Below are positions 1 to 11,704 of a stretch of 64,000 nucleotides of DNA, piece after piece. The stretch spans positions 6,065,501-6,129,500 of the forward strand of contig JAUIMM010000135.1 of NCBI GenBank assembly GCA_031769625.1. The letters run 5' to 3'. Made by a program: the position numbers and the translations under genes. Below the pieces are notes generated by a model. The model did no database searches. It was not told the origin of the DNA and was given only the letters and a program-made list of their open reading frames with translations. This stretch comes from Taudactylus pleione (taxonomy: Eukaryota; Chordata; Amphibia; Anura; Myobatrachidae). The number at the start of each line of letters is the position of its first letter. Within the stretch, counting starts at the first letter, position 1.

Positions 1-8
1 TACAGATA

Positions 9-915
9 CACTATATGGACAAAAGTATTTGGCCACACTTGTTAATTATTGAATTCACGTGTTTTATTTAGCTGAAAACTTCCAAACTTCCACTGGCACT
101 AATGTAAGCACAAAAACTGTACAGTAGGAGCTTAATGAAATGGGATTCCATGACCGAGTAGCTGCATACAAGACTCACATCACGAAGTCCAATGCCAAGC
201 ATTGGATGGAGTGGTGTAAAGCACGCTGGACTGTGGAGCAGTGGAAACGTTCTGTGGAGTGACGAATCATTCTTCTCTGCTTTTCAGTCAGATGGGCGAG
301 TCTAGATTTTTTGGATGCAGGGAGAACATTACCTGCCTGACTGCATTGTGCCAACTGTGAAGTTTGGTGGAGGAGGGATAATGGTATGGGGCAAATTTTC
401 TGTTTATGGGCTCGGCCCCTTATCTCCAGCGAAGGGCAATTTTAATGCTTTAGCATTCCAAAACATTTTGGAAAATGCTATGCTTTCAACTTTGTGGCAA
501 CAGTTTTGGGAAGGCCCTTTTCTATTCCAACATGACTATGCCCCAGTGCACAAAGCAAGGACTATAAAGACATGGTTTGATGAGTTTGGTGTGGAAGAAC
601 TTGAATGGCCCGCAAAGAGTACTGACCTCAACCACATCGAGCACCTTTGGTTTGAACTGGAATGGAGATTGTGAGCCAGGCCTTCCCATCCAACATCTTT
701 GCCTGACCTCATAAATGCCCTACAAAATGAGTGTGCACAAATTCCCACAGAAACACTCCAAAATCTTGTGGAAAGTCTTCCAAGAAGAGTGGAGGCTGTT
801 ATAGCTGCAAAAGGGGGACCAACTCCAAATTAAAGTATATTTACATGAATACAATTTCATTACAGTCCCTGTTGGTGTAATGGTCAGGCGTCCAAATACC
901 TTTGTCCATATACTG
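9..915 (+). mobile_element. Tc1-like DNA transposon, internally deleted
   Basis: The terminal inverted repeats match: the left end reads cactatatggacaaaagta, and the right end is its imperfect reverse complement at about 886-915. TA dinucleotides at 7-8 and 916-917 are the expected Tc1/mariner target duplication. At 907 bases the copy is much shorter than a typical 1.3-1.6 kb Tc1 element, so the N-terminal half of the transposase gene has been lost. Confidence 0.85.
120..832 (+). pseudogene. Tc1-like transposase remnant
   Basis: The readable part (315-674, then continuing in the same frame past a stop to about 832) matches the C-terminal two thirds of Tc1-type DDE transposases. It shows GGGGIMVWGKFS, FLFQHDYAPVHKA around the second catalytic Asp, STDLNHIEHLW around the final Glu, and a C-terminal helix (NLVESLPRRVEAVIAAKGG). 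There are stops upstream at about 302 and 672. The DNA-binding paired domain is absent because of the internal deletion. It is not functional. Confidence 0.82.
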
Positions 916-917
916 TA

Positions 918-1124
918 GTGCAGTCATTCTCAAACTCGGTTCTCAGGACCCCACACAGATCACGTTTTCCCTGTCACCCAGCAGGTGCACAGGTGTACTC
1001 ATTACTCACTGACACATTTTAAAAGATCCACAGGTGAAGCTAATTATTTCACTTGTGATTCTGTGAGGAAACTTGGAAAACATGCACTGTGTGGGGTCCT
1101 GAGGACCGAGTTTGAGAACCTGTG
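918..1124. mobile_element. Short hAT-like MITE inserted at the end of the Tc1 copy
   Basis: The inverted ends (ttctcaaactcggttctcag near 926 and its complement near 1100-1120) are about 35 bases long. The 10-base direct repeat atatactgta flanks the element at 908-917 and 1125-1134. The left copy of that repeat is the end of the Tc1 element, so this insertion is younger. The C-A-G/C-T-G type ends and long subterminal TIR suggest a hAT relative, but the duplication is longer than the usual 8 bases and could include chance matches. Confidence 0.65.
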
Positions 1125-1134
1125 ATATACTGTA

Positions 1135-2138
1135 TGTTCACTTGCATCTTTGTCGCTTCTGTGGGAAATCGCACCACGCATAACATGAGTCACGTTCCCG
1201 CGAATGGGTATGTACACTGGATTCGCAGCCGTGACCCCATAGGATTGCATGGTGCGACCGCACTGTGCACCATCGTGTACCATGGTGCATGCAGCCACGG
1301 CTAATCACATGGCGAGGTGCATGTGCATGTTTATGCCGCAATCAACAAAGATGAGGAGAGAAAGAGCAGACAGCCAGACCCTCAAAAAAGGAAGAAAGTA
1401 AATCAGAGGCAATGATCCTTTTCAGACAGCGATCTCTTGTGTGAGAACATTGTAGGATTACCAAGGGTGAGTGCACTGATGAAAATGCGATAGAGGGAGA
1501 AATTATTCCTGTATGCAGGGGAAGATTAATAGAGGAGAGGGCTAGTGTACAGCCTCTGTCTGGGCCTCTTCCTCTTGATAGCACAGTAGACTCTGGCTTT
1601 GTGACAGAGTGTACTGCACATGAGCAGGTCTCAGGCAAAATGGTGGCAGCACCTTATTCCCAGGGACATCTCTAGCATGAAGGCAGAAATCACTAAGAAA
1701 ATGCCTACCACACAAGATGGGGCCAAAATGATGCAATTCAGCGAGAATCATTTAACCGGCCACTGCTGCTGCAGGAGATTCTATTATAACCACGGGGGGG
1801 GGGGGGCAGTTGGCTGCTGTGAGGTCTGCCTGCCTTTCCGGGGGGCCAGGAATGGCACCCGATTTTTGGGAGGCTCCTGGCCGAATCAAGAGGGTTGGCT
1901 AGTATGCCTATATATAGTTTAAATATTATAATAATAAAGATATATATTATTTTCCTGGAGGATCTGTGCATTTTAAAAATGAATATTTGCATGTGAATAA
2001 AATTCTGAGTGATGAGGCTAACTGAAGACAGATAAACATTCATTATTAATTATAATTATTATGTTTGACCCAAAGGGATTATATTGATTTTAAACACATA
2101 CCTCCTAAATATTGAGTTTAAGAAATATCTATTGCTAC
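1135..2138. other. Unresolved intergenic sequence with a GC-rich repeat fragment
   Basis: I see no supportable gene. At 1792-1905 there is a GC-rich segment (a poly-G run, then ctgcctgcctttccgggg) that recurs at 28440-28575, so it belongs to a dispersed repeat. The remainder is AT-rich from 1920 on, with no recognised family. Confidence 0.5.
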
Positions 2139-2146
2139 TAGAAATG

Positions 2147-3278
2147 CAGGGCCACCATCAGGGGGGGTCTGCCAGGCCTGGAGTCCTGGGCCCAGAGAGA
2201 GTGGGGGGCCCGGTGACAGCAGAGCAGAAGATAAGAATTGGGCTTTGGCAGCTGGGGAGAAGCAGCGCTGCCAATGGTATTTGAAATAAGGGACCATCCG
2301 CGAGCCATTACAGCTTGAGGTACGCAAGCTGTGATTGGCTCGCGGCCAAAGCCATATTTGAAATACCGCCGGCAGCACTGTTTCTCCCCGGCTACCGTTG
2401 TATATCTGCACCGCTCTCTCCCGGGCCCGCTGAAGAAACAAGGTAGGACTCGGAGTCTCTGTCCTATGCTCCTCCACCTAGTGCAGCTAGCCTTCCCTAC
2501 CCTAACCCCCTACAGCAGTCAGCCTTCTCTGCCCTGTGCCCCCACCCCCCAGTGTAGCCAGCCTTTCCTGTCCTGTGCTCCCCCTAATCAAGCCAGCCTT
2601 CTCTGCCCTGTGCTCCCCCCTAATCAAGCCAGCCTTCCTTTCCATGTGCTCCCCCTAATCAAGCCAGCCTTCCCTGCCCTGTGCTCACCCTAAACCAGTC
2701 ATCCTTCCCTGCCCTGTGCCTCCCTAATCCAGCCAGTCTTCTCTACCATGTCCCCCCTTCCCAGCCCAGCCTTCCCTGCCCTGTGCCTCCCCCTAGTACA
2801 CCTAGCCTGCCCTGCCCTGCCCTGCCCCCCCTAGTCCAGCCAGTTTGCCATGCCCTGTGCCCCCCTAATCCAGCCAGTCCTCTCTGCCCTGTTCCCCCTT
2901 CCTAGTCCTGCCTTCACTGCCCTGTGACTCACCCCCTAGTACACCTAGCCTTGCCTGCCCTGCCTAGTCCAGCCAGCTTCATATGCCCTGTGCCCCCCCA
3001 ATTAAGGTCCCACTTTCCCTGCCCTGTGCACCCCCAGTCCAGCCTTCTCTGTGCCCTCCCAGTCCATGCTTTCCAGCCCTGTGTCCCCATGTCCATCCTT
3101 CCTTCCCGATCCCAAACTGTAAGAATTTTTAAACTGGTTTACTCAGCAATTGACGTCCCACCCCCCAGTGTAACTCCACCCACATTATACACAGCTCTGC
3201 CCACCTCTGCGCCATCCCTCAGGGGGGCCCTGCCTATTTTGTCAGTACCGGGCCCCATGATTTCTTATGGCAGCCCTG
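2147..3278. mobile_element. Non-autonomous hAT-type element carrying a C-rich minisatellite
   Basis: The termini are cagggcc and the complementary gccctg. A perfect 8-base duplication tagaaatg (2139-2146 and 3279-3286) flanks it, the hAT hallmark. No transposase is present. The first 300 bases are GC-rich and include a short inverted repeat (ttggcagctgggg; ggtatttgaaat and its variants near 2275 and 2350). The body is occupied by the tandem array annotated separately. Confidence 0.8.
2470..3110. repeat. C-rich minisatellite, about 35-42-bp unit
   Basis: There are roughly 16 degenerate copies built on ccagccttccctgccctgtg followed by a C run and ctaatcaag or ctagt. The apparent long ORFs here (2331-2693, 2681-2905, 2924-3322) are by-products of the C-rich unit and not genes. 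The array lies wholly inside the hAT-type element, so it probably expanded within that element. Confidence 0.85.
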
Positions 3279-3284
3279 TAGAAA

Positions 3285-3602
3285 TGTGCTGTTCGGTTCT
3301 CCAGATATCTGAATCCACCTGAATTTCATGAATCTGGGCAGATCTGAGCCACCGTTCTGATCTCCTGAGGAGATCCAGACAGATCCAAGTTGCAGTTCTG
3401 ATCTGGTTTAGAATTTGGATTTTAAATCTGAACTTTACGGTTTTGGATTGCAAAGATTACATGATTTTAGCTGTTTTTAAAAACTTTCTAGAATTTTTTT
3501 TTAAACTCACATATAAAATAAAAACCAAAATAGGGTAGTTTTGCAAAACAAAAACATGAACATCCAAAACCAAAACATGGGGGTCACCGCACTTCTCTAA
3601 TT
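3285..3602. repeat. Copy of the 'gtgcacatctcta' AT-rich repeat family
   Basis: The sequence alternates gatctgaatcc-like and ccaaaaccaaaac-like segments and ends gggggtcaccgcacttctct. Similar copies occur at 10305-10447, 11705-11935, 23217-23443, 55068-55970 and 62110-62780. In two places the family continues into a hAT-transposase-derived tail, so it may be the terminal part of that hAT family. Confidence 0.6.
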
Positions 3603-3794
3603 ACTACCATGAAATATTGCACTAGATTATCTCACAAATTCTTTATTGGATACCAACAATCTCATGGAATTATCTCCTAGCTGTAATATGTAAATATACA
3701 TTATATTATATTACCAGTAATTTATATAGCAGACACATATTAAGCAGTGCTTTACAGAGCAAAGTGTGGGGTGGTGACTATTTGAGATTAATAA

Positions 3795-4222
3795 GAATGT
3801 GTAGTAGCTTCATATAGTTAGAACTCACAGGCTTTCATTGTGGTAGTAGTAGGTGGCTCAAGTGGTAAAGTGACTGACTGCAAAGCATAAGGTGCTAAGG
3901 TACTGTAGATTCCCAACTATTACTGTATTTTAGATTAAAAATAATGTGTAGTAGCTTGATATAGTTAGAATTCACAGGCTTTCATTGTAGCAGCAGGTAG
4001 CTCATCAATTGGTAAGCTGTCTGACTGCAAAGCATGAAGTGACAGGTTCGATTCCCAACTACAGTATGTATGTATTTTAAATGAAGGAGAATGTAAAGTA
4101 GCTTGAAATAGTTAGAATTCACAGGCTTCCCTTGCAACAGTAGACAGCTTGTTGGAAAGCTGTCTGACTGCATGAAGTGGATCGGTTTGATTCCCAGCTT
4201 TGATTGTATTTTAAAATGTGAA
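3795..4222 (+). repeat. Three tandem ~146-bp repeats, each with a tRNA-like module
   Basis: Units start at about 3799, 3945 and 4091 with gtagtagctt...atagttagaa. Each contains a tRNA-like segment. In copy 2 (about 3990-4062) there is an A-box-like tagctcatcaattggtaagc, an anticodon-loop-like gactgcaaagc with a GCA triplet as in tRNA-Cys, and a B-box-like ggttcgattcc. Copies 1 and 3 are more diverged. No full cloverleaf with a matched acceptor stem is apparent, so I call it tRNA-derived repeat DNA, not a tRNA gene. Confidence 0.6.
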
Positions 4223-4980
4223 TATGGATGAAGGGATGAAGAGATGTGAACAGAAGCAGAGAGGAGTTACCCTATTGGGCCCCTTAGAGAGAAGTTTCTT
4301 GTACAATGGCAACTTGAGCATATGCTGTCCTGGCAACACCCCCTGCCCTTTGCTGGACATGCCACTGCACCCAGGGCACATACCCTGCTCAACCCTTTTA
4401 GTTACACAACTGGTCAAGGGCCACTGCTTTAATATTATCTGTGCAGTGCCTTGCAGTTGTAGGTTTTATAAAATAAAACATTTTTTTGTGTTTGTTGAAA
4501 ACTTCAGTAGATCAAGGGCCACTGCCTTAATTTATATTATCTGTTGCTATTATCAAAAACTTTTTAAAAAATGTGTGTATACAAAAAACATCAGGCCATG
4601 ATGTAGTGTTTAAGAACACTAACAGTCAGTAGGTCAAGGGCCACCACCTTAATTTACATTATCTAGAACAGCAGGAGCAGCAACCATGTACTAGTTCTGC
4701 AGTTGCTGCCACTAGTCATGACAATACTAGACCTTCAACATCATCAACTAAATCCGGTGATCAAGGGCATATAGGGTTTAAGTCAGGGCATCTGAAATCA
4801 AAACAATATTTTACATTGCTAAAAAAAATCACATCTAATAAAGGGAAGGTTTCCTGCAGAAAAACATAAAATTGCCACATGCCATACACCACACACAGTG
4901 GAAAGTAAAGGCTCAAACCTTGGCCTTTATTTGTGAGTTGTGGTATTCTAACTGCTGTCAGTTAGCCATCTTCTTCTGCC
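4223..4980. other. Unresolved AT-rich sequence upstream of the hAT relic
   Basis: Short near-repeats of atcaagggccactgccttaa occur at about 4415, 4510 and 4640. This stretch probably belongs to the 5' part of the hAT relic that follows. I see no gene. Confidence 0.4.
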
Positions 4981-7570
4981 TCACATAATAATGAGTCTAG
5001 AAGAGGTGTCAAAAAAGGAAAATCTGTGCTAAAAAAGAAATATGGCAGAAGAACAAGCTATGTGTTCAAAAATATCACAAATACCTGAGGTGAGTCTAAG
5101 TGTGCTAATGAGTGCTCTGTGTAAGCCAGGCCTTTCTGATAAAGGACACGTAGAGAAGCCTCCTTCCACCACTTCTGCAACCTCTGCCAATGTGGGCATG
5201 AGCAGTAAAAGTAAAGATGCTCACAAAGACATTGAGGATGCTAAGGAGGTAGTGCAACAGGATGAGGGAGATACTTGTGTAACTTATGCCATTAATAAGG
5301 CTGTTGTTTGTATAAGTCAGGCACCAGTGGGAGCAATTTTAGCCTCTATTACACAAAAGGCCATTGTCATCCCTGTGCATAAGACCAACAGTTGTCTAGC
5401 CATTAGTAGCTTTTTTTTAAAGCCAAAGTAAGTAGAGTTAAGGATGTTAATAATCTAGGAACCTCTTCCCTGTTACATAATTTGCAGAACATTCATAAAA
5501 AGTTTTTGGCAAAATCTGAAAATTCTGTAAAAATAATAAAACAAGCAGTCCAGCATCAATTAGCCCCCATCTCTCAGCTACATCCCAGCACCTGCAATAT
5601 CCACTGCCAACACCTTCATAAAGGCTAACTGAGTGCCTGATTCAGCAAGGAACACCCGCTAGCAGATGCACGCACCCATCTGCTGCGAGAATATGCTAAT
5701 CAATGCATATGCACAGAGACCGCAGCACAAGATGCAAACGCCCAGCCCCATATTAAACCGCCCATCTCCCTTTATTCAAAGCCTGATCATTACACAAGAC
5801 AGCATAAACATCGGTAACATCGGGAACCATCGACCATATTTGCATAACAGTGGTTGACCAGACCTCACGCAGGATCTTGGCAACTTCCTTTGTGCATGGA
5901 GTCTCATCACTGTGTCCGTTGCCGCACTGGCTTAATTATGGATGCCCCTAAAACAGTGTCCCAATGCAAAGCCCCTAAAACAGTGTCCCAATGCAAAGCC
6001 CCCGTCCCCACCCACAAACTGCTCTTCCTGTCAATCAATGTTGTAAGGGGTCTGCATACATGCAGCGTATAGTCTGTGTATGCTTATCCGACAGCACTGG
6101 CTAGTTTGCACATGCGCAGTGTGATGCATATGCATGTGCAGATCACAAACATCGGCTTGCACCGTGCATTCTCTCACTTGCATTCTTTGCTGAATCAGGC
6201 CCCGAGTCCTCCACGCTCCAGGATTCCTCAGAAGAATCCTTCAGCACTAGGCCTGTTGTTGGGTGTGGATCTTTATCCCAGAAATGGGACCAAGAATACT
6301 AGTAGTAGTTTCAATCAGTTGACTGCTAAAAAATGCTTTGCTAGAGGAAGCAAGTATGACAGCTGTCACCCACTTACACACCGGATCACTAAAGGCATGA
6401 TGGCTATGCTAGTATTAGATCTGCCCTCCAATATCTGTCTTTAATGCATCTGGTTTCAGACAGGTAATTGAGGTACTGTATCCCTGCTACCAAATTCCAT
6501 CTCAGTTATATTTTACCATAAAAGCAATTCCTTGCCTGTACCATGTCATTAAAAAACTGATTCTTGGCCTACAAAATGCCATTGTACTGTACCCACTGTC
6601 CACTTAACAACAGATATGTGGACAAGTGGTACTTGGCAAATAAAAGATTACATAACTGTGACAGCCCACTGGGTGGGTGTATTGCCTTTAGCAGCAATAG
6701 CAGTAGGTAACACAAAATTCAGACTCTGCCAACTTGAGTTATTTGATTCCCCTAATTAGACTTTTGGAAAACCAGTTTGAGAAACTGAGCGGCTGTAACA
6801 CGGTAACATAGCTTTTCGCATGCAGATACACCCACAGACGCACAGAGAACAAAGACATGCTGCTTGTCATTTTAATCTGCAGATGCTGCTTGTGCTAGCT
6901 ATTCACATCGCTTTGTGAATAAAAGGCATGTGAAGGTAAAAAGTCACACAAAAGACTCTTTGCACTAGCAAGTCATGCCACGGCATGGTGCATTTATAAG
7001 GGCTGTTTAATGCACAGGGAGGCTAGATGTATGTGGACACATCTGAAGGTTTAAGTCCTATGTCATGTCTTTCTTTCCAACTGAAACAGATCTTAAGAGA
7101 TACAATGAAGTTTCTGGTGAGCAAGTTGTCAGCTCAACTGGCTCATGACACAACAACATTCTCTTCTTCAGTTTTTTCGGCAACTGATGGTGACAGGAAA
7201 AATCTGAGCTTTCCGAAGAACCCCTTGGTGATGCATATGAGTCAACATAACATTTTGACATCTGGTCAGGTCTAAGAAATGTGCTCAAATTAGTGACACC
7301 TTTACCTTAACGCATACTCCATAAAATGGTGGAGGATTATATTAATAACAGTGAATAAATAAACATGTCAGACAGTTCCTTTGACTACTGGGAGGAAAAA
7401 AAGACAATTTGGTGGCCCTTGTACAAACTGGCTTTGCTTTACTTAAGATGGTGTATACTCAAAAAGAGTTTTCAGCACAGCCGGGAACCTTGTTAGCAAA
7501 CAGCATTGTTGGTTACTTCCTCAAAATGTGGAAAAGATGATGTTCATCATAATGAACAATTCATTCCATG
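4980..7570 (+). pseudogene. hAT (ZBED-type) transposase relic
   Basis: Fragments in order along the + strand match hAT transposases. 5042-5431 is a low-complexity region after the BED finger. 6300-6440 reads KYDSCHPLTHRITKGMMAML, the segment preceding the catalytic core. 6600-6720 reads LTTDMWTSGTWQIKDYITVT then AHWVG, around the first catalytic Asp. 7440-7530 corresponds to the C-terminal dimerisation segment. Stops and frameshifts separate all of them. A MITE (5635-6201) interrupts the gene. The long AT-rich downstream sequence to about 10447 appears to be the element's 3' tail because the same order is seen after the hAT fragment at 61244. Confidence 0.7.
5635..6201. mobile_element. MITE with 'cctgattcagc' termini
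   Basis: The left end tgcctgattcagcaagg is mirrored by gctgaatcaggcccc at the right end. The trinucleotide gag flanks both ends. It is inserted in the hAT transposase relic. Ends of the form gcctgattcag recur in MITEs at 13918, 55156, 56379 and 59190. Confidence 0.7.
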
Positions 7571-8184
7571 AGGAAGATCTTTACCGCTAATTACATCAAA
7601 GTACAGACAGTTCTATAATGGTGGATGCCAGTGAGAATGAGTTAATCTTGTTTGAAGATGATGTTAACATAATCACCCTAATGAGGGTGAGGAGGAGGAT
7701 GAGAATGATGACAACATCTTGTCGCTGTAGAGACCACTGACAGCACTGTTAGCTTAGCTGCCTTAAACCCACCAGTAAGAACAAGACCGTTAGCTGCCTT
7801 AATCCCATAATTATCAACACTTTTAGCTGCCCATTGGTAGCTTATTTTGTTGGGGTCCAAACAAACCAATCACTTCAGCGACAAAAGTGGCAGTCCCTTT
7901 CACTGAAGTAATTGGTTTGTTAACTGTGCATGTCCTTTTTAATGTACAACATAAGAGTGTGTGGGAGGGCCTGGGGACAATTGCATCAGGCATGACTTTT
8001 CATTATGGTCTTTGTCATGATTTTGTGTGTGTTTGAAAGGTAGTGTACTGTATATTACTGTACTTTACTGGGGTGTCCATGTTTTTTTAGATATTGCAAT
8101 GCCATCCAACACCAGCTTCTCATCCAGGCAAATAGGCCTCATTTCCTGCAGCTTCTCAGTAGATACAGACTAGAATAATCAATT
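7571..8184. other. 3' tail of the hAT relic, non-coding
   Basis: No coding potential is seen. The stretch from about 7980 to 8215 (cattatggtctttgtcatga ... tttcctgcagcttctc) aligns by eye with 61490-61700, showing that both belong to one element family. Confidence 0.5.
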
Positions 8185-9390
8185 AATATAATTAATTATT
8201 CAAACTGACTAGGCCTAAAATCCTGAGGTATCAATCTCATTAGGATTTGGTTGTTGGATTTGTAATAAAGCTTTCCATTTATTGTTAAATTATAAACACT
8301 AATCAATTTAGCAATCAATCAATTAAGCAACTTCAGTGGGATTTGTTTTGCTTGTTTTGTAACAATGCTTTCCATTTCTTTTTAATTATTAAATTATAAA
8401 CACTAATCAATTAATCAATCAATTTCATTAGGATTTTGGATGCTTGCTTTTTTAACAAAGCTTTCCATTTCTCTGATTTGCTTTTTTATTGTTAAATTAT
8501 AAAGACTATTCAATTAATAAATCAAATAATCAATCAACTTCATTAGAGTTTTGGATGCTTGTTGTGTAACAATGCTTTCCATTTTTGTGATTTGCTGTTT
8601 TTATTGTTAAATTATAAAACTGGATGATTGTTTGTATCAATGCTTTCAATTTCTCTGTTTTGCTCATTTTAATTGTTAAATTATTAATCAACCAATTAAT
8701 CAATCAACTTCATGGGATTTTGGATGCTTGATTTTATTTTTTAAGAATGCTTTTTTTTTCTCTGATTTGCTTATTTTATTTGTTAAATTATTCAATCAAT
8801 TAATCAATCAACTTCATTGGTATTTTGGATGTTTAAGTTTATTAACAATGCTTTCCTTTTCTCTGATTTGCTTTTAATATTGCTAAATTATAAACACTAA
8901 TCCAATTAGTCAAGCAATATTAAATACAATTTATTGGGATATTGGATGTTTGTTTTTTAACAATGCTTCCCATATCTCAGATTTGATTTTTTATTGTCAA
9001 ATTATAAACACTAATCAATTAATCAATCAATAATCGATCAACTTTATTGGAATTAAAGATGCTAGCTTTATAACAATGATTTCCATTTTATTGATTTGCT
9101 TTTTTATTGTTAAATTATAATTAAAATATCAATTAATCAATAATTTAGTCAATCAATTAATGAGTGAATTACTCAATGTCATTGAGATTTTGGATACTTG
9201 TTTTTTAACAATGCTTTCTATTTCTTTGATTTGCTTTTTTATTGTTCAATTATAAACACTAATCAAATAATCAATCAAACAATCAATCAACCAACTTCAT
9301 TGGAATTTTGGATGCTTGTTTATTAACAATGCTTTCTTTTTCTCTAATTTGTTTTTTATAGTTAAATTAACACCAATCAATCAATGGTTT
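8185..9390. repeat. AT-rich satellite, about 110-150-bp units with 'aatcaatcaa' clusters
   Basis: There are roughly nine degenerate units, each consisting of aatcaattaatcaatcaa, then acttcattgg-attttggatgctt, then aacaatgctttcc and tttattgttaaattataa. The equivalent position in the related copy (61700-61860) has no such array, so the array expanded in this copy only. Confidence 0.8.
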
Positions 9391-9862
9391 ACCTGGATTC
9401 CACTAAATAGTACTTCTCCATTTAACTTTGCTGGCACCTGGCCTCTGTACTACAGTAGTTATTGATTAATGAACACATCCTATAGCAACATATAGTTTAT
9501 ATTAAGCTGCCATCCTGTCTGTGACTGCATTGTCACTATGTTTCCTAGATGTGCTATGTTATTTTATCATTCATATTTTTTTTACACGTCCATCTTGTAC
9601 CTCTTTTCCTTGTATTATGTGCTGTTTGGGGCATTGGTGACTGTATTTTTGCATAAATGACAAACATTTATATAGTTTATTAAACTGCCATCCTGTATGC
9701 CACTGCTGTGTGGCAATTTTCTGTAGATGTTCTATATTCTTTAAACTGCTATGCATTTGTGACGCAGCTCTGTCACTTAGTTTAGCCAGCCAGCTCACTG
9801 CAAGCTCTGTAAAAACAATATTGTTGGTCAAAATTGACTGGAAATTACTGAAATTAATGTTA

Positions 9863-10273
9863 TACCCCTTTTACACCAGAGTAAAAACCTGGGTTTTTGC
9901 TGGGTCTACCCGGGTCACAGTTCAGTGTAAAAGGGTCCCTGAAAAATAACCTGGGTCAAGTGACCTGGCAATCCAACCCAGGTATCTAACAGGGTCGGAC
10001 CTAGGATAGACCTGGCTTATGGTGCTGTGTAAACAGCACATCCCAGGTTATCTGACCTGGGTCATGCCTAAAATGAGTTGATTGGTGGTATTTGGATCAG
10101 TCACCTCCCACTTTTTGACCTCACAAGTTTATCAGGGCAGACCCAGGTTCAGTGTGAATAAGACTGACCTGAGTATAACCCAGATCGATGGTGCTGTGTA
10201 AACCCGTGTCTGACCTGTTGGAACCATGTCTAAAAACCCAAGTCAGACCTGGGTTTTTGGTGGTAAAGAGGTA
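9863..10273. mobile_element. Harbinger-like MITE (TTA target duplication)
   Basis: The termini tacccctt-ttacacca and its partner tggtggtaaagaggta are inverted. A TTA duplication sits at 9860-9862 and 10274-10276. The interior repeats acctgggt/acccaggt many times. The sister sequence at about 11740-11757 (aatgttattgaggttaataa) shows the uninterrupted target. Confidence 0.78.
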
Positions 10274-10447
10274 TTATTGAGGTAAATAATACTGTAGAAA
10301 CAAAAACAGGCTCAATTATGTGATTTTAGCTGTTTTTATAATTAAAAAACAAAAAAATACAGATCTAGAAGAGTACCAAACTCAAAATACGTTAAAATGG
10401 TTTTGGTAAAGCCAAAAACAAAACACGGGGGTCGGTGCACATCTCTA
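10274..10447. repeat. Terminal part of the hAT-derived tail
   Basis: The sequence runs from attgaggtaaataatac to gggggtcggtgcacatctct and matches the repeat family described at 3285. Confidence 0.6.
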
Positions 10448-10954
10448 CTTTTTATACAGTGACAACTTATGGGAATGGCACTACAGCCATATGCAGTTTT
10501 ATATGTGAGCAGTATATACAGTATAGTATTATGTAACCAGCTAGATGCTCTTATTTAGGAGAATTTGCATGATTAATACACATAATTTATGAACCATTTA
10601 GTACTGATATAGAAATTAAGACTCAGTGGGACCTACTTTTGTTTTAATTATCCTCTTCTTTCTTAAATCACATTCTATCACAAGTTAATTTTTAATTTAT
10701 TGTGCGTCACCTTAAATCAAAGGGGTAAGATAATCACAGAAGCATCTAATTACAGGATGGTTGCAAGTAGTAAAATATATGCTTGTCCAATCAAACGGAA
10801 TACCAGGACTGGGAGATATATGTTTACAATGTCAATGGATGCTGGGTTGAGCAATTACTGGCTGATGCAAATTGTAACACATTAAAGCATTATGTTGATT
10901 TTAGAGATAAGCGGTTTGGATTCTGTGGAATACCAATTGCTTCGAACACCAATG
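10448..10954. other. Unresolved AT-rich sequence
   Basis: I see no gene or recognised repeat. Short ORFs at 10700-10977 lack homology that I can recognise. Confidence 0.4.
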
Positions 10955-11250
10955 ATCCGCACTGCTCTGTTCATTAAAGTGGCTGTGTCCAGACTCACAA
11001 GTGGCTGTGCTGGTAAAGTGACTGTGTAACGGGGGCACACTGCACTCTGATGTATGCTGCACTATACTCTGCTGATTAATGTGGCTGTGTCCAGACTCAC
11101 ATGTGGCTGTGCTGTTAAAGTGACTGTGAATATGGTGCACACTGCATGCTGATATGTGCTGCGTTATACTCTGCTGATTAAAGTGGTTGTCTCCAGATTC
11201 ACAAGTGGCTGTGTGCACAAGTCATACTGATGTATGCTGTGCTGTACTCA
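10955..11250. repeat. Tandem repeat, 102-bp unit, nearly 3 copies
   Basis: The motif gtggctgtgtccagactcac starts near 10979 and 11081, with a variant near 11183, so the period is 102 bases. A 105-residue minus-strand ORF here is a product of the repeat. Confidence 0.8.
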
Positions 11251-11334
11251 TGCCCATCTGCTCTAGTATAAAAAAAAAACTAATATTTTTTTTAAAAAAT
11301 GTAAAAAGTCAAAATAAAACTGTTTTTTTTTAGT

Positions 11335-11600
11335 TGTACCCCACTGTGTATACAAGCACCGTGACTCCTTGGTCCGTAGCCCACTGTGTATACAATTACT
11401 GGGACTCTATTGGCCGTACCCCACTGTGTATGTGTATACAAGCACTGTGACTCCTTGGGCCATAGCCCACTGTGTATACAAGCACTGTGAGTCCTTGGGC
11501 CGTAGCCCACTGTGTATACAAGCACTGTGAGTCCTTGGGCCGTACCCCACTGTGTATACAAGCACTGTGATTCCTTGGGCTGCAGCCCACTACATGTTCA
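11335..11600. repeat. Minisatellite, 39-bp unit, about 7 copies
   Basis: The unit is ccactgtgtatacaagcact followed by gtgactccttgggccgtac. Because 39 is a multiple of three, long minus-strand ORFs with a 13-residue period (VYTVGYGPR...) appear; I do not regard them as genes. Confidence 0.85.
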
Positions 11601-11704
11601 CACAAGTACTGTGACAAGTTAATGCAACAAAAGTAAAAAAAAAAGTTTCAAACAGTAAAAGAAAACTATTAAAAGTTTTAAAAAAGTAAAAAAAAATTGA
11701 GCTG

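Noticed and set aside
1044..1751. Several short ORFs on both strands
   Set aside because: Mutually overlapping, no recognisable protein features, partly within a MITE.
2331..3322. Proline/cysteine-rich + strand ORFs of 74-132 residues
   Set aside because: They arise from the C-rich tandem array inside a hAT-type element.
3985..4065. Functional tRNA-Cys gene
   Set aside because: A- and B-box-like segments and a GCA loop are present, but the acceptor and T stems do not pair convincingly and the unit is tandemly repeated with decay.
11335..11600. Possible CRISPR array (regular repeats)
   Set aside because: The repeats are directly adjacent without unique spacers, and the context is a vertebrate genome.
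11292..11617. Minus-strand ORFs with VYTVGYGP repeats
   Set aside because: The 13-residue period equals the 39-base minisatellite unit.
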